From JAALLB01 sp964502215 (GTDB taxonomy: Bacteria > Pseudomonadota > Alphaproteobacteria > Rhizobiales > Rhizobiaceae), in NCBI GenBank assembly GCA_964502215.1, contig CAZCUN010000008.1, positions 10,479 through 74,478 of the forward strand: a stretch of 64,000 bases of DNA, read 5' to 3'. Of the stretch, positions 18,510-26,789 are shown piece by piece. The first letter of the stretch is position 1, and each line of letters opens with the position of its first letter. The translations under genes and the position numbers were made by a program. The notes under the pieces are model-generated. The model had not been told where the DNA came from. It made no database searches and saw only the letters and a program-made list of their open reading frames with translations.

Positions 18510-19430
18510 TTAGCTACCTTTCATAGTAGCTGCAACTTCTGCTGCAAAATCTTCTTCTTCTTTTTCAACACCCTCACCAAGTGCTAATCGAATGAAGCCC
18601 TTCATCTCAATTGGCGCGCCTACAGAACCTTCAGCCTCTTTCAAAGCTTGCTCTACAGTAATATCTGGATTGATAACGAAAGGCTGTGAAAGTAAAACAC
18701 TTTCTTTGAAAAATCTTTTCATCTTACCAACAACCATTTTCTCTGCAATTTCTTGCGGCTTGCCAGATTCTTTTGCTTCTTCAAGATAAACTGCTCGTTC
18801 ACGATCTGCGACATCTGCAGGAATTTCGTCCTCTTTCATTGCAAGTGGATTAGTCGCAGCGACGTGCATTGCGACTTGCTTACCAATTGCTGCAAGTGCG
18901 TCTGCGTCACCAGTAGACTCAAGTGCAACAAGTACACCGATTTTACCAATGCCATCTGCCGCAGCATTATGCATATAACTTGCAACAGCACCATTTGATA
19001 CTTCAAGCTTTGCTGAACGACGTAAATTCATATTTTCGCCGATTGTACCAACAGCTTCAGTAATCGTATCAGCAACTGATTTTCCGCCCATATCAGCTGC
19101 AGAAACTGCCTCAACTGTTCCGTCAGTGGAAAGCGCTGTATTAGCAACACTGCGTACAAGATCTTGGAAGCCATCATTACGAGCAACAAAGTCTGTTTCC
19201 GAGTTTACTTCAACAACAGCAGCTGATGTGCCTGATGCAGCAATACCAACAAGACCTTCCGCAGCAACACGACCTGATTTCTTTTCAGCTTTTGCTATGC
19301 CTTTAGAGCGCAACCAGTCCATTGCTGCATCCACATCACCACCGTTTTCGGTCAATGCGTTTTTGCAGTCCATCATGCCTGCGCCTGATTTTTCACGTAA
19401 TTCTTTCACTAGAGCAGCTGTAATAGCCAT
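18510..19430 (-). CDS. tsf: Elongation factor Ts
   Basis: EF-Ts exchanges GDP for GTP on EF-Tu. The 306-aa protein begins with the UBA-like domain (ALVKELREKSGAGMMDCKNA) and has the SETDFVARND signature near residues 77-87 that contacts EF-Tu. Two core subdomains follow. It is downstream of rpsB as in most bacteria, with 114 bp between them containing an inverted repeat. Confidence 0.97.
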   Translation of the reverse strand: MAITAALVKELREKSGAGMMDCKNALTENGGDVDAAMDWLRSKGIAKAEKKSGRVAAEGLVGIAASGTSAAVVEVNSETDFVARNDGFQDLVRSVANTALSTDGTVEAVSAADMGGKSVADTITEAVGTIGENMNLRRSAKLEVSNGAVASYMHNAAADGIGKIGVLVALESTGDADALAAIGKQVAMHVAATNPLAMKEDEIPADVADRERAVYLEEAKESGKPQEIAEKMVVGKMKRFFKESVLLSQPFVINPDITVEQALKEAEGSVGAPIEMKGFIRLALGEGVEKEEEDFAAEVAATMKGS

Positions 19431-19511
19431 TTTAGCCTCTTTTCTGGTTTTAAAACCATTTATACGGGAAGTACATCACTAGCCCGCTTATTGTCATAAT
19501 ATAGGAATGAA

Positions 19512-19536
19512 TGGCTCGCCAATAAAGAGCGAGCCA
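19512..19536 (-). promoter_or_regulatory. Inverted repeat between rpsB and tsf
   Basis: Perfect 8-bp stem TGGCTCGC (19512-19519) / GCGAGCCA (19529-19536) with a 9-base loop, just after the rpsB stop. No T run follows in the direction of transcription, so it may be a processing or stabilising hairpin within an rpsB-tsf transcript. Confidence 0.55.
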
Positions 19537-19544
19537 AGTTTTGC

Positions 19545-20645
19545 TTAGCCTTTTGCTAGTTCAGTAGCTTGACCAATCCAGTTATCGCGTTCGATGCGAC
19601 CTTTAAAGCTCAAACGATCGTCTACCATATCGATTTGCTCTTTTGTAAAGGCTGCAACTTGAGCAAACTTAGTAATACCAAGATCGTGCAATTTACCTTC
19701 AAGAACCGGACCAACGCCTGAAATCTGCTTAAGATCATCTGGCTCACCTTCAGGTTTGGCAAATAATGCGTCACCTTCTGGAGCAGCAGCTGGTGCTGGT
19801 GCTGGTTCAGGTGCTGGCGCAGGCTCAGGTGTAGGTTCTGGAGCAGGTGCAGCTTCAACAACTGGTGCTGGTGCAGGCTCAGGAGCTGCTGCTGCAAGTG
19901 TCTCTTCGATCGGCGCCTCAACTGCCGCACCTAGATCCACGCCTGATGAACCTTGCTGACGTGCAATACCATCAATGGCTGCTTTAGCAATTAAGTCGCA
20001 GTAAAGCGAAATTGCGCGAGCGGCGTCATCATTACCTGGAATTGGGTAATCAACATTATCTGGATCACAGTTACTATCAAGAATAGCAACAACTGGAATG
20101 CTAAGCTTCTTAGCTTCCTGCAAAGCAATCGATTCTTTGTTGGTATCAACGATAAATAGAATATCAGGTGTTCCACCCATATCTTTAATACCGCCAAGTG
20201 CACGTTCAAGCTTATCGCTTTCACGCGTAAGCATTAGGCGTTCTTTCTTAGTTAGTGAAGCAGCTGCATCACCGCCCAAAATACCTTCAAGTTCACGTAA
20301 GCGCTTGATTGATTTTGAAATCGTATTCCAGTTGGTAAGCATACCGCCCAACCAACGTGCGTTTACATAGTATTGAGCTGAACGCTTAGCAGCATCTGAA
20401 ATGATTTCTGATGCTTGGCGTTTTGTGCCAACAAACAAAAGACGTCCGCCGCCTGCAACTGTATCTGATACAACTTTTAGAGCCTGATCCAAAAGTGGAA
20501 CAGTTTGCGAAAGGTCGATGATGTGAATATTATTACGTGAACCGTAAATATAACGATCCATTTTAGGGTTCCAGCGTGATGTCTGGTGACCGAAGTGCGC
20601 GCCTGCTTCTAGCAGTTGACGCATGCTGTAATCTGGCAATGCCAT
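19545..20645 (-). CDS. rpsB: Ribosomal protein S2 with C-terminal helix-hairpin-helix extension
   Basis: S2 binds the 30S subunit together with S1. The first ~240 residues are ordinary S2 (GAHFGHQTSRWNPKM, FVGTKRQA, PDILFIVDTNKE, IPVVAILDSNCDPDNVDYPIPGND split by family motifs). The 366-aa protein is over 100 residues longer than usual. An Ala/Pro/Glu-rich linker (about 240-302) leads to a helix-hairpin-helix module at 303-366 (DDLKQISGVGP, then LSFKGRIERDNW). The same module ends NuoE and two other proteins in this window. The SD GGAG lies before the ATG at 20645, and a 260-bp leader separates the gene from dnaE. Confidence 0.96.
   Translation of the reverse strand: MALPDYSMRQLLEAGAHFGHQTSRWNPKMDRYIYGSRNNIHIIDLSQTVPLLDQALKVVSDTVAGGGRLLFVGTKRQASEIISDAAKRSAQYYVNARWLGGMLTNWNTISKSIKRLRELEGILGGDAAASLTKKERLMLTRESDKLERALGGIKDMGGTPDILFIVDTNKESIALQEAKKLSIPVVAILDSNCDPDNVDYPIPGNDDAARAISLYCDLIAKAAIDGIARQQGSSGVDLGAAVEAPIEETLAAAAPEPAPAPVVEAAPAPEPTPEPAPAPEPAPAPAAAPEGDALFAKPEGEPDDLKQISGVGPVLEGKLHDLGITKFAQVAAFTKEQIDMVDDRLSFKGRIERDNWIGQATELAKG
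19780..19890 (-). repeat. Low-complexity Ala-Pro-Glu coding repeat in rpsB
   Basis: Short degenerate repeats of GCTGGT/TCAGGT type on + encode alternating Ala-Pro and Glu-Pro residues. This is the flexible linker between S2 and the C-terminal module and is likely to vary in length between strains. Confidence 0.7.
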
Positions 20646-20851
20646 GTGGTATTTCTCCTTTACCGGTTTAACCTCCGCAGGGAATGAAAAGCATATGCTC
20701 TCACCGGAACGCCTTCTTTATTGGGAGCATTCTCTTATAATTTTGACGAACTGCCAAAATGGAAAAAACTACCTATGACCAATGCCAAATTCAGGGGCTG
20801 AGGGCCAAAGCGCAATCCTGCGTGTGGAATGATGCGGTTTATAGCTGAAAA

Positions 20852-20884
20852 TTGGGGTTTGTAAAGGGGGAATTTATACCCCAA
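20852..20884 (-). terminator. Probable terminator downstream of dnaE
   Basis: Read on the minus strand, a 7-bp stem TTGGGGT / ACCCCAA (20878-20884 with 20852-20858) is followed by TTTTC. It lies just after the dnaE stop. The 19-base loop contains a further C run, making alternative pairings possible. Confidence 0.45.
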
Positions 20885-20905
20885 AATCAGTTTAGCTTTT
20901 AGGCT

Positions 20906-23900
20906 TTAAACCAATTCAACATCCAACACACCTGGCACTGCTTTCATGGCACTTTGGAGCTGAGAAGAGACTGTAAAGCGTTCTTTGAGTTGCACCTCAA
21001 CTTCTCGTGCTCCGTTGCTTTGCACAACAACAAAAGAAACACGACTATTACCGCGTTTGGTAAGTAAAGGAGATAGATTTTTAACGGGCGAATGATCTCG
21101 TAAAAAGATTGTTAAATCGCGTTGTTCTCGCGATGCTGCTTTTTCTAAAGATTCGACACTTTGTATACGAATGCTTATTCCTTCAGGCCGCATATCAGCG
21201 CCAGCAAGCAGAATGACAGACTTACCCACTTGAAGATCATCCCTAAATCGGTTCAAGGCTTCTTCAAATATAACCGCTTCATACTGGCCTGATGGATCAG
21301 AGATCATGATAATCCCCATGGCTTTACCTTGGCGGGTTTTGCGTTCTTGTTTGCCTGTAATTGTTCCAGCGAGACGCCCTGCCGTTGCGCCATTTCGAAC
21401 AGATGTTTCAAACTCTGCATAAAGTTGAACGCGCATTTTAGTAAGCATATCACGAAACTCATCTAATGGATGCGCGCTTAGGTAAAAGCCAACAGCACCA
21501 AATTCGCGATTAAGCTTTTCGCTTGCACTCCAGGCTTCACACAATGGCATTTCGATTTTTTCGCTTTCACCGCCTGCCGCCTCACCGAACATATCATTTT
21601 GACCTGTTTCACGGTTCTGCGCAGTGCGGCTTGCGTGAGCTACTAAACGCTCTAATCCTGCTAACATGCGTTCTCGCGAATAATCAAAACAATCAAATGC
21701 TCCAGCACAAATTAAGTTTTCTAACGTGCGTTTATTGACCTGACGAATGTCGATACGAGAAAAGAAATCTTCAATGGATTTATAGTCACCATTCTCAAGG
21801 CGCTCTGAAACGATTGTTTGTACAGCTCCCTCGCCTACGCCTTTTATAGCGGCCAGCGCATAATAAATTTTACCTTCACTTACCTCAAACCCAACCCCTG
21901 ATGTTTGAACAGATGGTGGTACTACAGTAATTTCTTGGGCTTCTGCATCTTGATAAAAGATACTGAGTTTTTCTGTATTACCCAAATCAAGTTGCATAGA
22001 ACCTGCCAAAAACTCAACGGGGTAATTACAGCGCAAATATGCTGTTTGATATGATACAAGTGCATAAGCAGCGGCATGAGATTTGTTAAAGCCATAATTT
22101 GCAAACTTGGCTAGAAGGTCAAAGATTACATTAGCCTCGCCATTTTTAAGCCCCCGCTCTACAGCGCCATCAACGAAACGTACACGCTGCGCCTCCATTT
22201 CAGAGGCAATCTTCTTACCCATAGCACGGCGTAACAAATCCGCTTCGCCTAGTGAATATCCAGAAAGAATTTGCGCGATTTGCATTACTTGTTCCTGATA
22301 AATAATCACGCCATAGGTTTCTTTTAAAACACCTTCGATTTTCTCGTGATAATAATCAGGCACCTCATCGCCTTGCTTACGCGCATTATAGGTCGGGATA
22401 TTATCCATTGGGCCGGGGCGATATAAAGCAACAAGTGCGATGATATCTTCAAAACGGTCAGGCTTCATACCAATCAGCGCTTTACGCATACCTTGGCTCT
22501 CTAGTTGGAAAACCCCAACTGTTTCGCCGCGTGTTAGCATTTCGTAAGATTTAGCATCATCAATCGGGATATGCGCCAAATCTACTTTCGTGCCACTTTG
22601 CGCTATAAACTCTACGGCTTTTTCAAGTACAGTGAGTGTCTTAAGACCTAGAAAGTCAAACTTGACCAGCCCAGCCTGTTCAACCCATTTCATATTATAT
22701 TGCGTCACTGGCATTTCTGAACGAGGATCACGGTAAAGCGGCACAAGTTCATCCAGCTTACGGTCACCAATAACAATTCCGGCGGCATGCGTAGAGGCGT
22801 GGCGATACAACCCTTCTAGGCGTTTTGAAATATCAAAAAGTTTGGCAACAATTTCTTCTTCTTTGGCAGCTTCTTGCAAACGCGGTTCGCCATCAATTGC
22901 TTCCACCAAAGTTGTGGGGTTTGCAGGATTGTTAGGCACCATTTTCGTTAGGCGATCTACTTGGCCATATGGCATTTGTAAAACGCGACCAACATCGCGT
23001 AATACAGCGCGGGCTTGAAGCGTTCCAAAGGTAATAATCTGCGCTACTTGTTCAGAGCCATATTTTTGTTGAACATATTTGATAACTTCTTCACGACGTT
23101 CTTGGCAAAAATCGATATCGAAGTCAGGCATTGAAACACGTTCTGGATTAAGAAAACGCTCAAATAGAAGCGAGAATTGCATCGGATCTATATCTGTAAT
23201 CGTTAGCGCCCAAGCAACTAAAGACCCTGCACCAGAACCACGACCAGGGCCAACTGGAATATCTTGCTCTTTTGCCCATTTGATAAAGTCTGCAACAATT
23301 AGGAAATACCCTGGAAAGCCCATCTGCTGAATGACATTTAATTCAAAGGCCAAGCGTTCATCATAGTCTTTAGCGGTATAGCCTTCTGCAATCGGATATT
23401 TTTTAAGTCGGTCTATAAGCCCAGCTTCGGCTTGGCGGTGTAATTCATCATACTCAGCTTTTAAGGCAACCTCAGGTGCTGCATCTTCTTCACTTTCAGT
23501 AAAGCGCGGCAAGATTGGGTCTGTCGTTGTTTCTCTAAATGTAATTCTTTTGCTGATTGTGATCGTATTTTCAATGGCTTCAGGTAGGTCATTGAATAAT
23601 TGATTCATCTCCGCTTGAGACTTGAAATAATGGTCTTGAGTGAGCCTGCGCCTGTCTTCCATATTCACGACAGCACTTTCAGCAATGCAAATTAATGCGT
23701 CATGCGCTTCATAGTCATCGCGTTTTGGAAAATATGGCTGATTGGTTGCCACCAATGCAATATCTTCTTCATAAGCGATTTCCAAGAGTGTTTTTTCAAC
23801 GTTTTTATCATAGCCAGTATGACGCTGTAGTTCTAGGTATAGACGGTTATCATAAATGGCTTGAAGCGTCTTGATACGCGTTTGTGCATCATCCTGGCGC

Positions 23901-24430
23901 CCTTCTTGCACTAGCTTGTTGATTGGCCCTTCGGAAGAAGCGGTTAAGCAAATTATACCTGCGTTAAGTCTTGATATATCATCAAGTGTCACATGCGGTA
24001 AATCACTATCGCCACTTTCGACGTGCGCTTTACTGACAAGTTTCTTTAGATTAGAGAAACCGTCATCATTCATGGCTAAGAAAACAAGATATGGAAAATC
24101 AACAAAACCAGAACGCGGCACATGATCGTTTCCATCATCAAAATTGACAGCTAATTTACAGCCCATTATTGGCTGAAGGCCTTCTTTAATGGCTTTTTCT
24201 GAAAACTCTAACGCGCCAAACATATTGTTACGGTCAGTGACGGCAACAGCAGGTTGGTTATCAGCAACCGCTAAATCCATAACCTTCTTTAAAGGCAAAG
24301 CACTTTCAAGTAAGGAAAAAGCAGAATGAACATGAAGATGAACAAAGCTAGTTTTAGCATTGCTATCTGCTTGAGAACCAGTATCACCTGCTAATGCGGC
24401 ATGCAGATTTTTTGTTGCGCTTGAAGCCAT
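20906..24430 (-). CDS. dnaE: DNA polymerase III alpha subunit (replicative DnaE1)
   Basis: This is the catalytic chain of the replicative polymerase. The 1174-aa protein has a PHP domain (FVHLHVHSAFSLLES, residues 29-43), the palm with PDFDIDF (residues 435-441, catalytic Asp residues) and GPGRGSGAGSLVAW just before it. The finger/beta-binding region, a helix-hairpin-helix and an OB fold near the C-terminus (GRLAGTITGKQERKT) follow. Length and architecture match DnaE1, not the mutagenic DnaE2. It is 119 bp downstream of the small LexA-boxed gene and separated from it by a terminator. Confidence 0.97.
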   Translation of the reverse strand: MASSATKNLHAALAGDTGSQADSNAKTSFVHLHVHSAFSLLESALPLKKVMDLAVADNQPAVAVTDRNNMFGALEFSEKAIKEGLQPIMGCKLAVNFDDGNDHVPRSGFVDFPYLVFLAMNDDGFSNLKKLVSKAHVESGDSDLPHVTLDDISRLNAGIICLTASSEGPINKLVQEGRQDDAQTRIKTLQAIYDNRLYLELQRHTGYDKNVEKTLLEIAYEEDIALVATNQPYFPKRDDYEAHDALICIAESAVVNMEDRRRLTQDHYFKSQAEMNQLFNDLPEAIENTITISKRITFRETTTDPILPRFTESEEDAAPEVALKAEYDELHRQAEAGLIDRLKKYPIAEGYTAKDYDERLAFELNVIQQMGFPGYFLIVADFIKWAKEQDIPVGPGRGSGAGSLVAWALTITDIDPMQFSLLFERFLNPERVSMPDFDIDFCQERREEVIKYVQQKYGSEQVAQIITFGTLQARAVLRDVGRVLQMPYGQVDRLTKMVPNNPANPTTLVEAIDGEPRLQEAAKEEEIVAKLFDISKRLEGLYRHASTHAAGIVIGDRKLDELVPLYRDPRSEMPVTQYNMKWVEQAGLVKFDFLGLKTLTVLEKAVEFIAQSGTKVDLAHIPIDDAKSYEMLTRGETVGVFQLESQGMRKALIGMKPDRFEDIIALVALYRPGPMDNIPTYNARKQGDEVPDYYHEKIEGVLKETYGVIIYQEQVMQIAQILSGYSLGEADLLRRAMGKKIASEMEAQRVRFVDGAVERGLKNGEANVIFDLLAKFANYGFNKSHAAAYALVSYQTAYLRCNYPVEFLAGSMQLDLGNTEKLSIFYQDAEAQEITVVPPSVQTSGVGFEVSEGKIYYALAAIKGVGEGAVQTIVSERLENGDYKSIEDFFSRIDIRQVNKRTLENLICAGAFDCFDYSRERMLAGLERLVAHASRTAQNRETGQNDMFGEAAGGESEKIEMPLCEAWSASEKLNREFGAVGFYLSAHPLDEFRDMLTKMRVQLYAEFETSVRNGATAGRLAGTITGKQERKTRQGKAMGIIMISDPSGQYEAVIFEEALNRFRDDLQVGKSVILLAGADMRPEGISIRIQSVESLEKAASREQRDLTIFLRDHSPVKNLSPLLTKRGNSRVSFVVVQSNGAREVEVQLKERFTVSSQLQSAMKAVPGVLDVELV

Positions 24431-24508
24431 TCTATATTCGAATCCATATTAGACGACCAGTATAAACTGGAGAATATTAAGTGTCTAAAATTTGTGACTA
24501 GGATTCAA

Positions 24509-24543
24509 GCTTAAAGAAAATTAGCCCCCTGAAATTAGAGGGC
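24509..24543 (-). terminator. Terminator of the 32-aa SOS gene
   Basis: On the minus strand, stem GCCCTC / GGGGGC (24538-24543 with 24524-24529, one G-T pair) and an 8-base loop are followed by TAATTTTCTTT. It starts 7 bases after the small gene's stop codon and so makes that gene a self-contained unit. Confidence 0.6.
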
Positions 24544-24549
24544 AAAGCA

Positions 24550-24648
24550 CTAGGCTACGAATTTAATTATTTCACCCCAAGTAAACATCGTGGTTAAAAA
24601 TAATGAAATGGTTACTAATGAAGCAAGATCTCTAAATGATACGTACAT
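24550..24648 (-). CDS. 32-aa single-TM peptide, SOS-controlled, candidate SidA-type division inhibitor
   Basis: This is an unlisted small gene on the minus strand. ATG 24648 has a good SD (AGGAG, 7 bases away) and the frame stops with TAG at 24550. The peptide starts MYVSFRDLASLV, has one hydrophobic helix (about residues 9-24, including ISLFLTTMFTW) and a short charged tail (GEIIKFVA). Its promoter carries three phased LexA half-sites (24693-24718), and a terminator follows at 24509-24543. Known biology: Caulobacter SidA is a 29-aa SOS-induced inner-membrane peptide that blocks division through FtsW/FtsN. Size, topology and LexA control match. Homology itself is inferred, not shown. It lies between lolD and dnaE, both on the same strand. 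Confidence 0.75.
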   Translation of the reverse strand: MYVSFRDLASLVTISLFLTTMFTWGEIIKFVA

Positions 24649-24692
24649 GGAACAACTCCTGAAACAATTTTGTTCTCATTACAATGCGTAAT

Positions 24693-24718
24693 GTTCTTAC
24701 TATGTTCCATTTTTGTTC
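24693..24718. promoter_or_regulatory. Triple LexA half-site array (two overlapping SOS boxes)
   Basis: GTTC occurs at 24693-24696, 24704-24707 and 24715-24718, each 11 bp apart, so two perfect GTTC-N7-GTTC boxes share the middle half-site. A fourth GTTC is at 24672-24675, 21 bp away. The array overlaps the promoter region just downstream of the TTGACA-like -35 and about 45-70 bp before the small gene's ATG. Confidence 0.85.
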
Positions 24719-24723
24719 TTTTT

Positions 24724-24729
24724 TGTCAA
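24724..24729 (-). promoter_or_regulatory. Probable -35 element (TTGACA) of the SOS gene
   Basis: A perfect TTGACA on the minus strand. The best -10 match is CATAGT at 24699-24704, at a long 19-bp spacing, inside the LexA array. Repressor binding there would block RNA polymerase. Confidence 0.5.
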
Positions 24730-24758
24730 TAGAAAAGGAACAAATTTAGAGAAAACCT

Positions 24759-25460
24759 TTATTCTTTAGTAATATCAACAACTTGCCCACCTTCTAAAGT
24801 AACTGTTCTGTCCATTTTTGCCGCTAAATCATGATTATGAGTAGCAATTAATGCTGATAATCCAGTTTGACGCACCAAAGATTGCAATGTTGCAAAAACG
24901 TGATCCGCCGTTTCAGGGTCGAGATTACCAGTTGGTTCATCAGCTAAAAGCAAGGATGGTGCATTGGCGACAGCTCTAGCAATCGCAACACGTTGTTGTT
25001 CACCGCCTGATAATTCTGAAGGCCGATGATCTGCTCTTTGTCCAATTTTCATATACTCAAGCAATTCACTTGCACGTTTATACGCAACTTTTTTATCACG
25101 CCCTCTTATCATCTGAGGTATCATAAGATTTTCTGCGGCACTAAATTCTGGCAAAAGATGGTGAAATTGATAGACAAACCCAATTGCCGTTCTACGCAAT
25201 GCTGTGCGAGAGGCATCATCCATCTTAGCGGTTGATTGCCCCTTAATAAAAACATCGCCCCCATCTGGGCGTTCAAGCAATCCTGCTGAATGTAACAAGG
25301 TAGATTTACCCGTACCAGAAGGTGCAATCAGAGCGACCATCTCACCCGCTTTTATCTGTAGATCAGCGTCCTTTAAAACTGTAAGCGCATGCTTACCATC
25401 ACCATAGGTGCGCTCAAGTGCTGAAATATTGAGAACCACGGCCTCGTCCTCTTTACTCAT
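24759..25460 (-). CDS. lolD: Lipoprotein-releasing ABC transporter ATPase LolD
   Basis: LolD powers extraction of lipoproteins from the inner membrane for delivery by LolA. The 233-aa ATPase has Walker A APSGTGKST (46-54), the Q-loop in FVYQFHHLLPEF, signature LSGGEQQR and Walker B LLLADEPTGNLD. Its start overlaps the end of the lolC/E permease gene by 8 bp, typical of a coupled pair. Confidence 0.95.
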   Translation of the reverse strand: MSKEDEAVVLNISALERTYGDGKHALTVLKDADLQIKAGEMVALIAPSGTGKSTLLHSAGLLERPDGGDVFIKGQSTAKMDDASRTALRRTAIGFVYQFHHLLPEFSAAENLMIPQMIRGRDKKVAYKRASELLEYMKIGQRADHRPSELSGGEQQRVAIARAVANAPSLLLADEPTGNLDPETADHVFATLQSLVRQTGLSALIATHNHDLAAKMDRTVTLEGGQVVDITKE

Positions 25461-26781
25461 ATCGAAGTGCCTCTACGGGATCGAGTTTAGCTGCGCGCCA
25501 AGCAGGAAACAAAGTTGCTAAAAATGAAAGGGTAAGTGCCATAGCTAATATCCAGAGCGTCTCGTTGATATCCATTCTTGCTGGAATATCACTTAAAAAA
25601 CGCACCGTTGGATCCCAAGGATTACTCCCAGTAACCCACGTGACGAAGTCTTGTATCTCGGCAATATAAGTGCATACCAAAACCCCAAGTAAAAAGCCGA
25701 CAATTGTTCCAACAATACCAATCGCAGAGCCTGTAATCATAAAGACACGCATAACTGCACCTCTTGTCGTACCCATAGTACGCAGGATTGCGATGTCATG
25801 TGATTTGTCTTTCACCAACATGATCAGTCCAGAAATAATATTGAGTGCTGCTACTAATATAATCAATGTCAGGATCATAAACATCACATTACGCTCTACA
25901 TCCAAAGCCGATGTTAGCGAGGCATTTCTCTGCCTCCAATCTGATAAAGACAGCTGCCTTTGCGCAGCGGTTTCAACTCCAAAACGATATTCATCCACCC
26001 TATCTGGATCATCGACATAAATATCAATCACATCGACCTCACCTTCTTTATTAAAATAAAGCTGCGCTTCTTCTAAAGGTAAGAATACGAATGAACTGTC
26101 ATATTCTGACATGCCAATATCAAAGATTGCATTGACTGGATAAGATTTTATCCTTGGCGTAACCCCAAAAGGTGTGACATCCCCCTTAGGTGAAATCAAT
26201 GTTATATCATCACCAAGTTGCAACCCGAGACTGTCTGCAAGACGATGACCAATGGCCGCGCCCTCTTCAATGTCAAAACCATCTAAAGTTCCACGTCCAC
26301 GACCATCTACATTAAGCTTGCCATTTTTGATGTTGGTAACACCATTTGCAATAGTTGATACACGCTTCATATCTGCTTCACGCATACCACGAACAAGCGC
26401 ACCTGTTCCGTTATCAATAATACCAGAGACTAAAACCTGCCCCTCAACAAGTGGAATTGCAAATTGTACGCCCTGTGCTTTTTCAAGTCGTTTGGAAAGC
26501 TCATCGTAATCCGTTAAAGCTGAAGCAATTGGATTAACGATCAAATGCCCATTAAGGCCAAGAATGCGATCCAGCAACTCTGTGCGAAAGCCATTCATTA
26601 CAGCCATAACGATAATGAGCGTTGCAACGCCCAGCATAATACCAAGAAATGAAAACCCAGCGATAACAGAAATGAAAGCTTCTTTGCGACGCGAGCGAAG
26701 ATAACGTCCTGCCAACATCCATTCAAAAGATGAAAAAGCAGAGGTTCCTGACTTTTCGTTTGCTACAGCAATATCCGACAT
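25453..26781 (-). CDS. lolC: Lipoprotein-releasing ABC transporter permease LolC/LolE
   Basis: This is the membrane subunit that partners LolD. The 442-aa protein has an N-terminal membrane helix (SVIAGFSFLGIMLGVATLIIV split at about residues 38-60), a large periplasmic MacB-like domain (about 60-290) and three C-terminal helices (FtsX family). The motif MNGFRTELLDRILGLNGHL is typical of LolC/E. Only one permease gene is present, as in many alphaproteobacteria, so the complex is probably a homodimer (LolF-like). It lies 8 bp downstream of proS. Confidence 0.93.
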   Translation of the reverse strand: MSDIAVANEKSGTSAFSSFEWMLAGRYLRSRRKEAFISVIAGFSFLGIMLGVATLIIVMAVMNGFRTELLDRILGLNGHLIVNPIASALTDYDELSKRLEKAQGVQFAIPLVEGQVLVSGIIDNGTGALVRGMREADMKRVSTIANGVTNIKNGKLNVDGRGRGTLDGFDIEEGAAIGHRLADSLGLQLGDDITLISPKGDVTPFGVTPRIKSYPVNAIFDIGMSEYDSSFVFLPLEEAQLYFNKEGEVDVIDIYVDDPDRVDEYRFGVETAAQRQLSLSDWRQRNASLTSALDVERNVMFMILTLIILVAALNIISGLIMLVKDKSHDIAILRTMGTTRGAVMRVFMITGSAIGIVGTIVGFLLGVLVCTYIAEIQDFVTWVTGSNPWDPTVRFLSDIPARMDINETLWILAMALTLSFLATLFPAWRAAKLDPVEALRYE

Positions 26782-26789
26782 AAAACACC

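Noticed and set aside
19756..19959. Gly/Ala/Ser-rich + strand frame opposite rpsB
   Set aside because: Mirror of the Ala-Pro-Glu repeat of the S2 linker.
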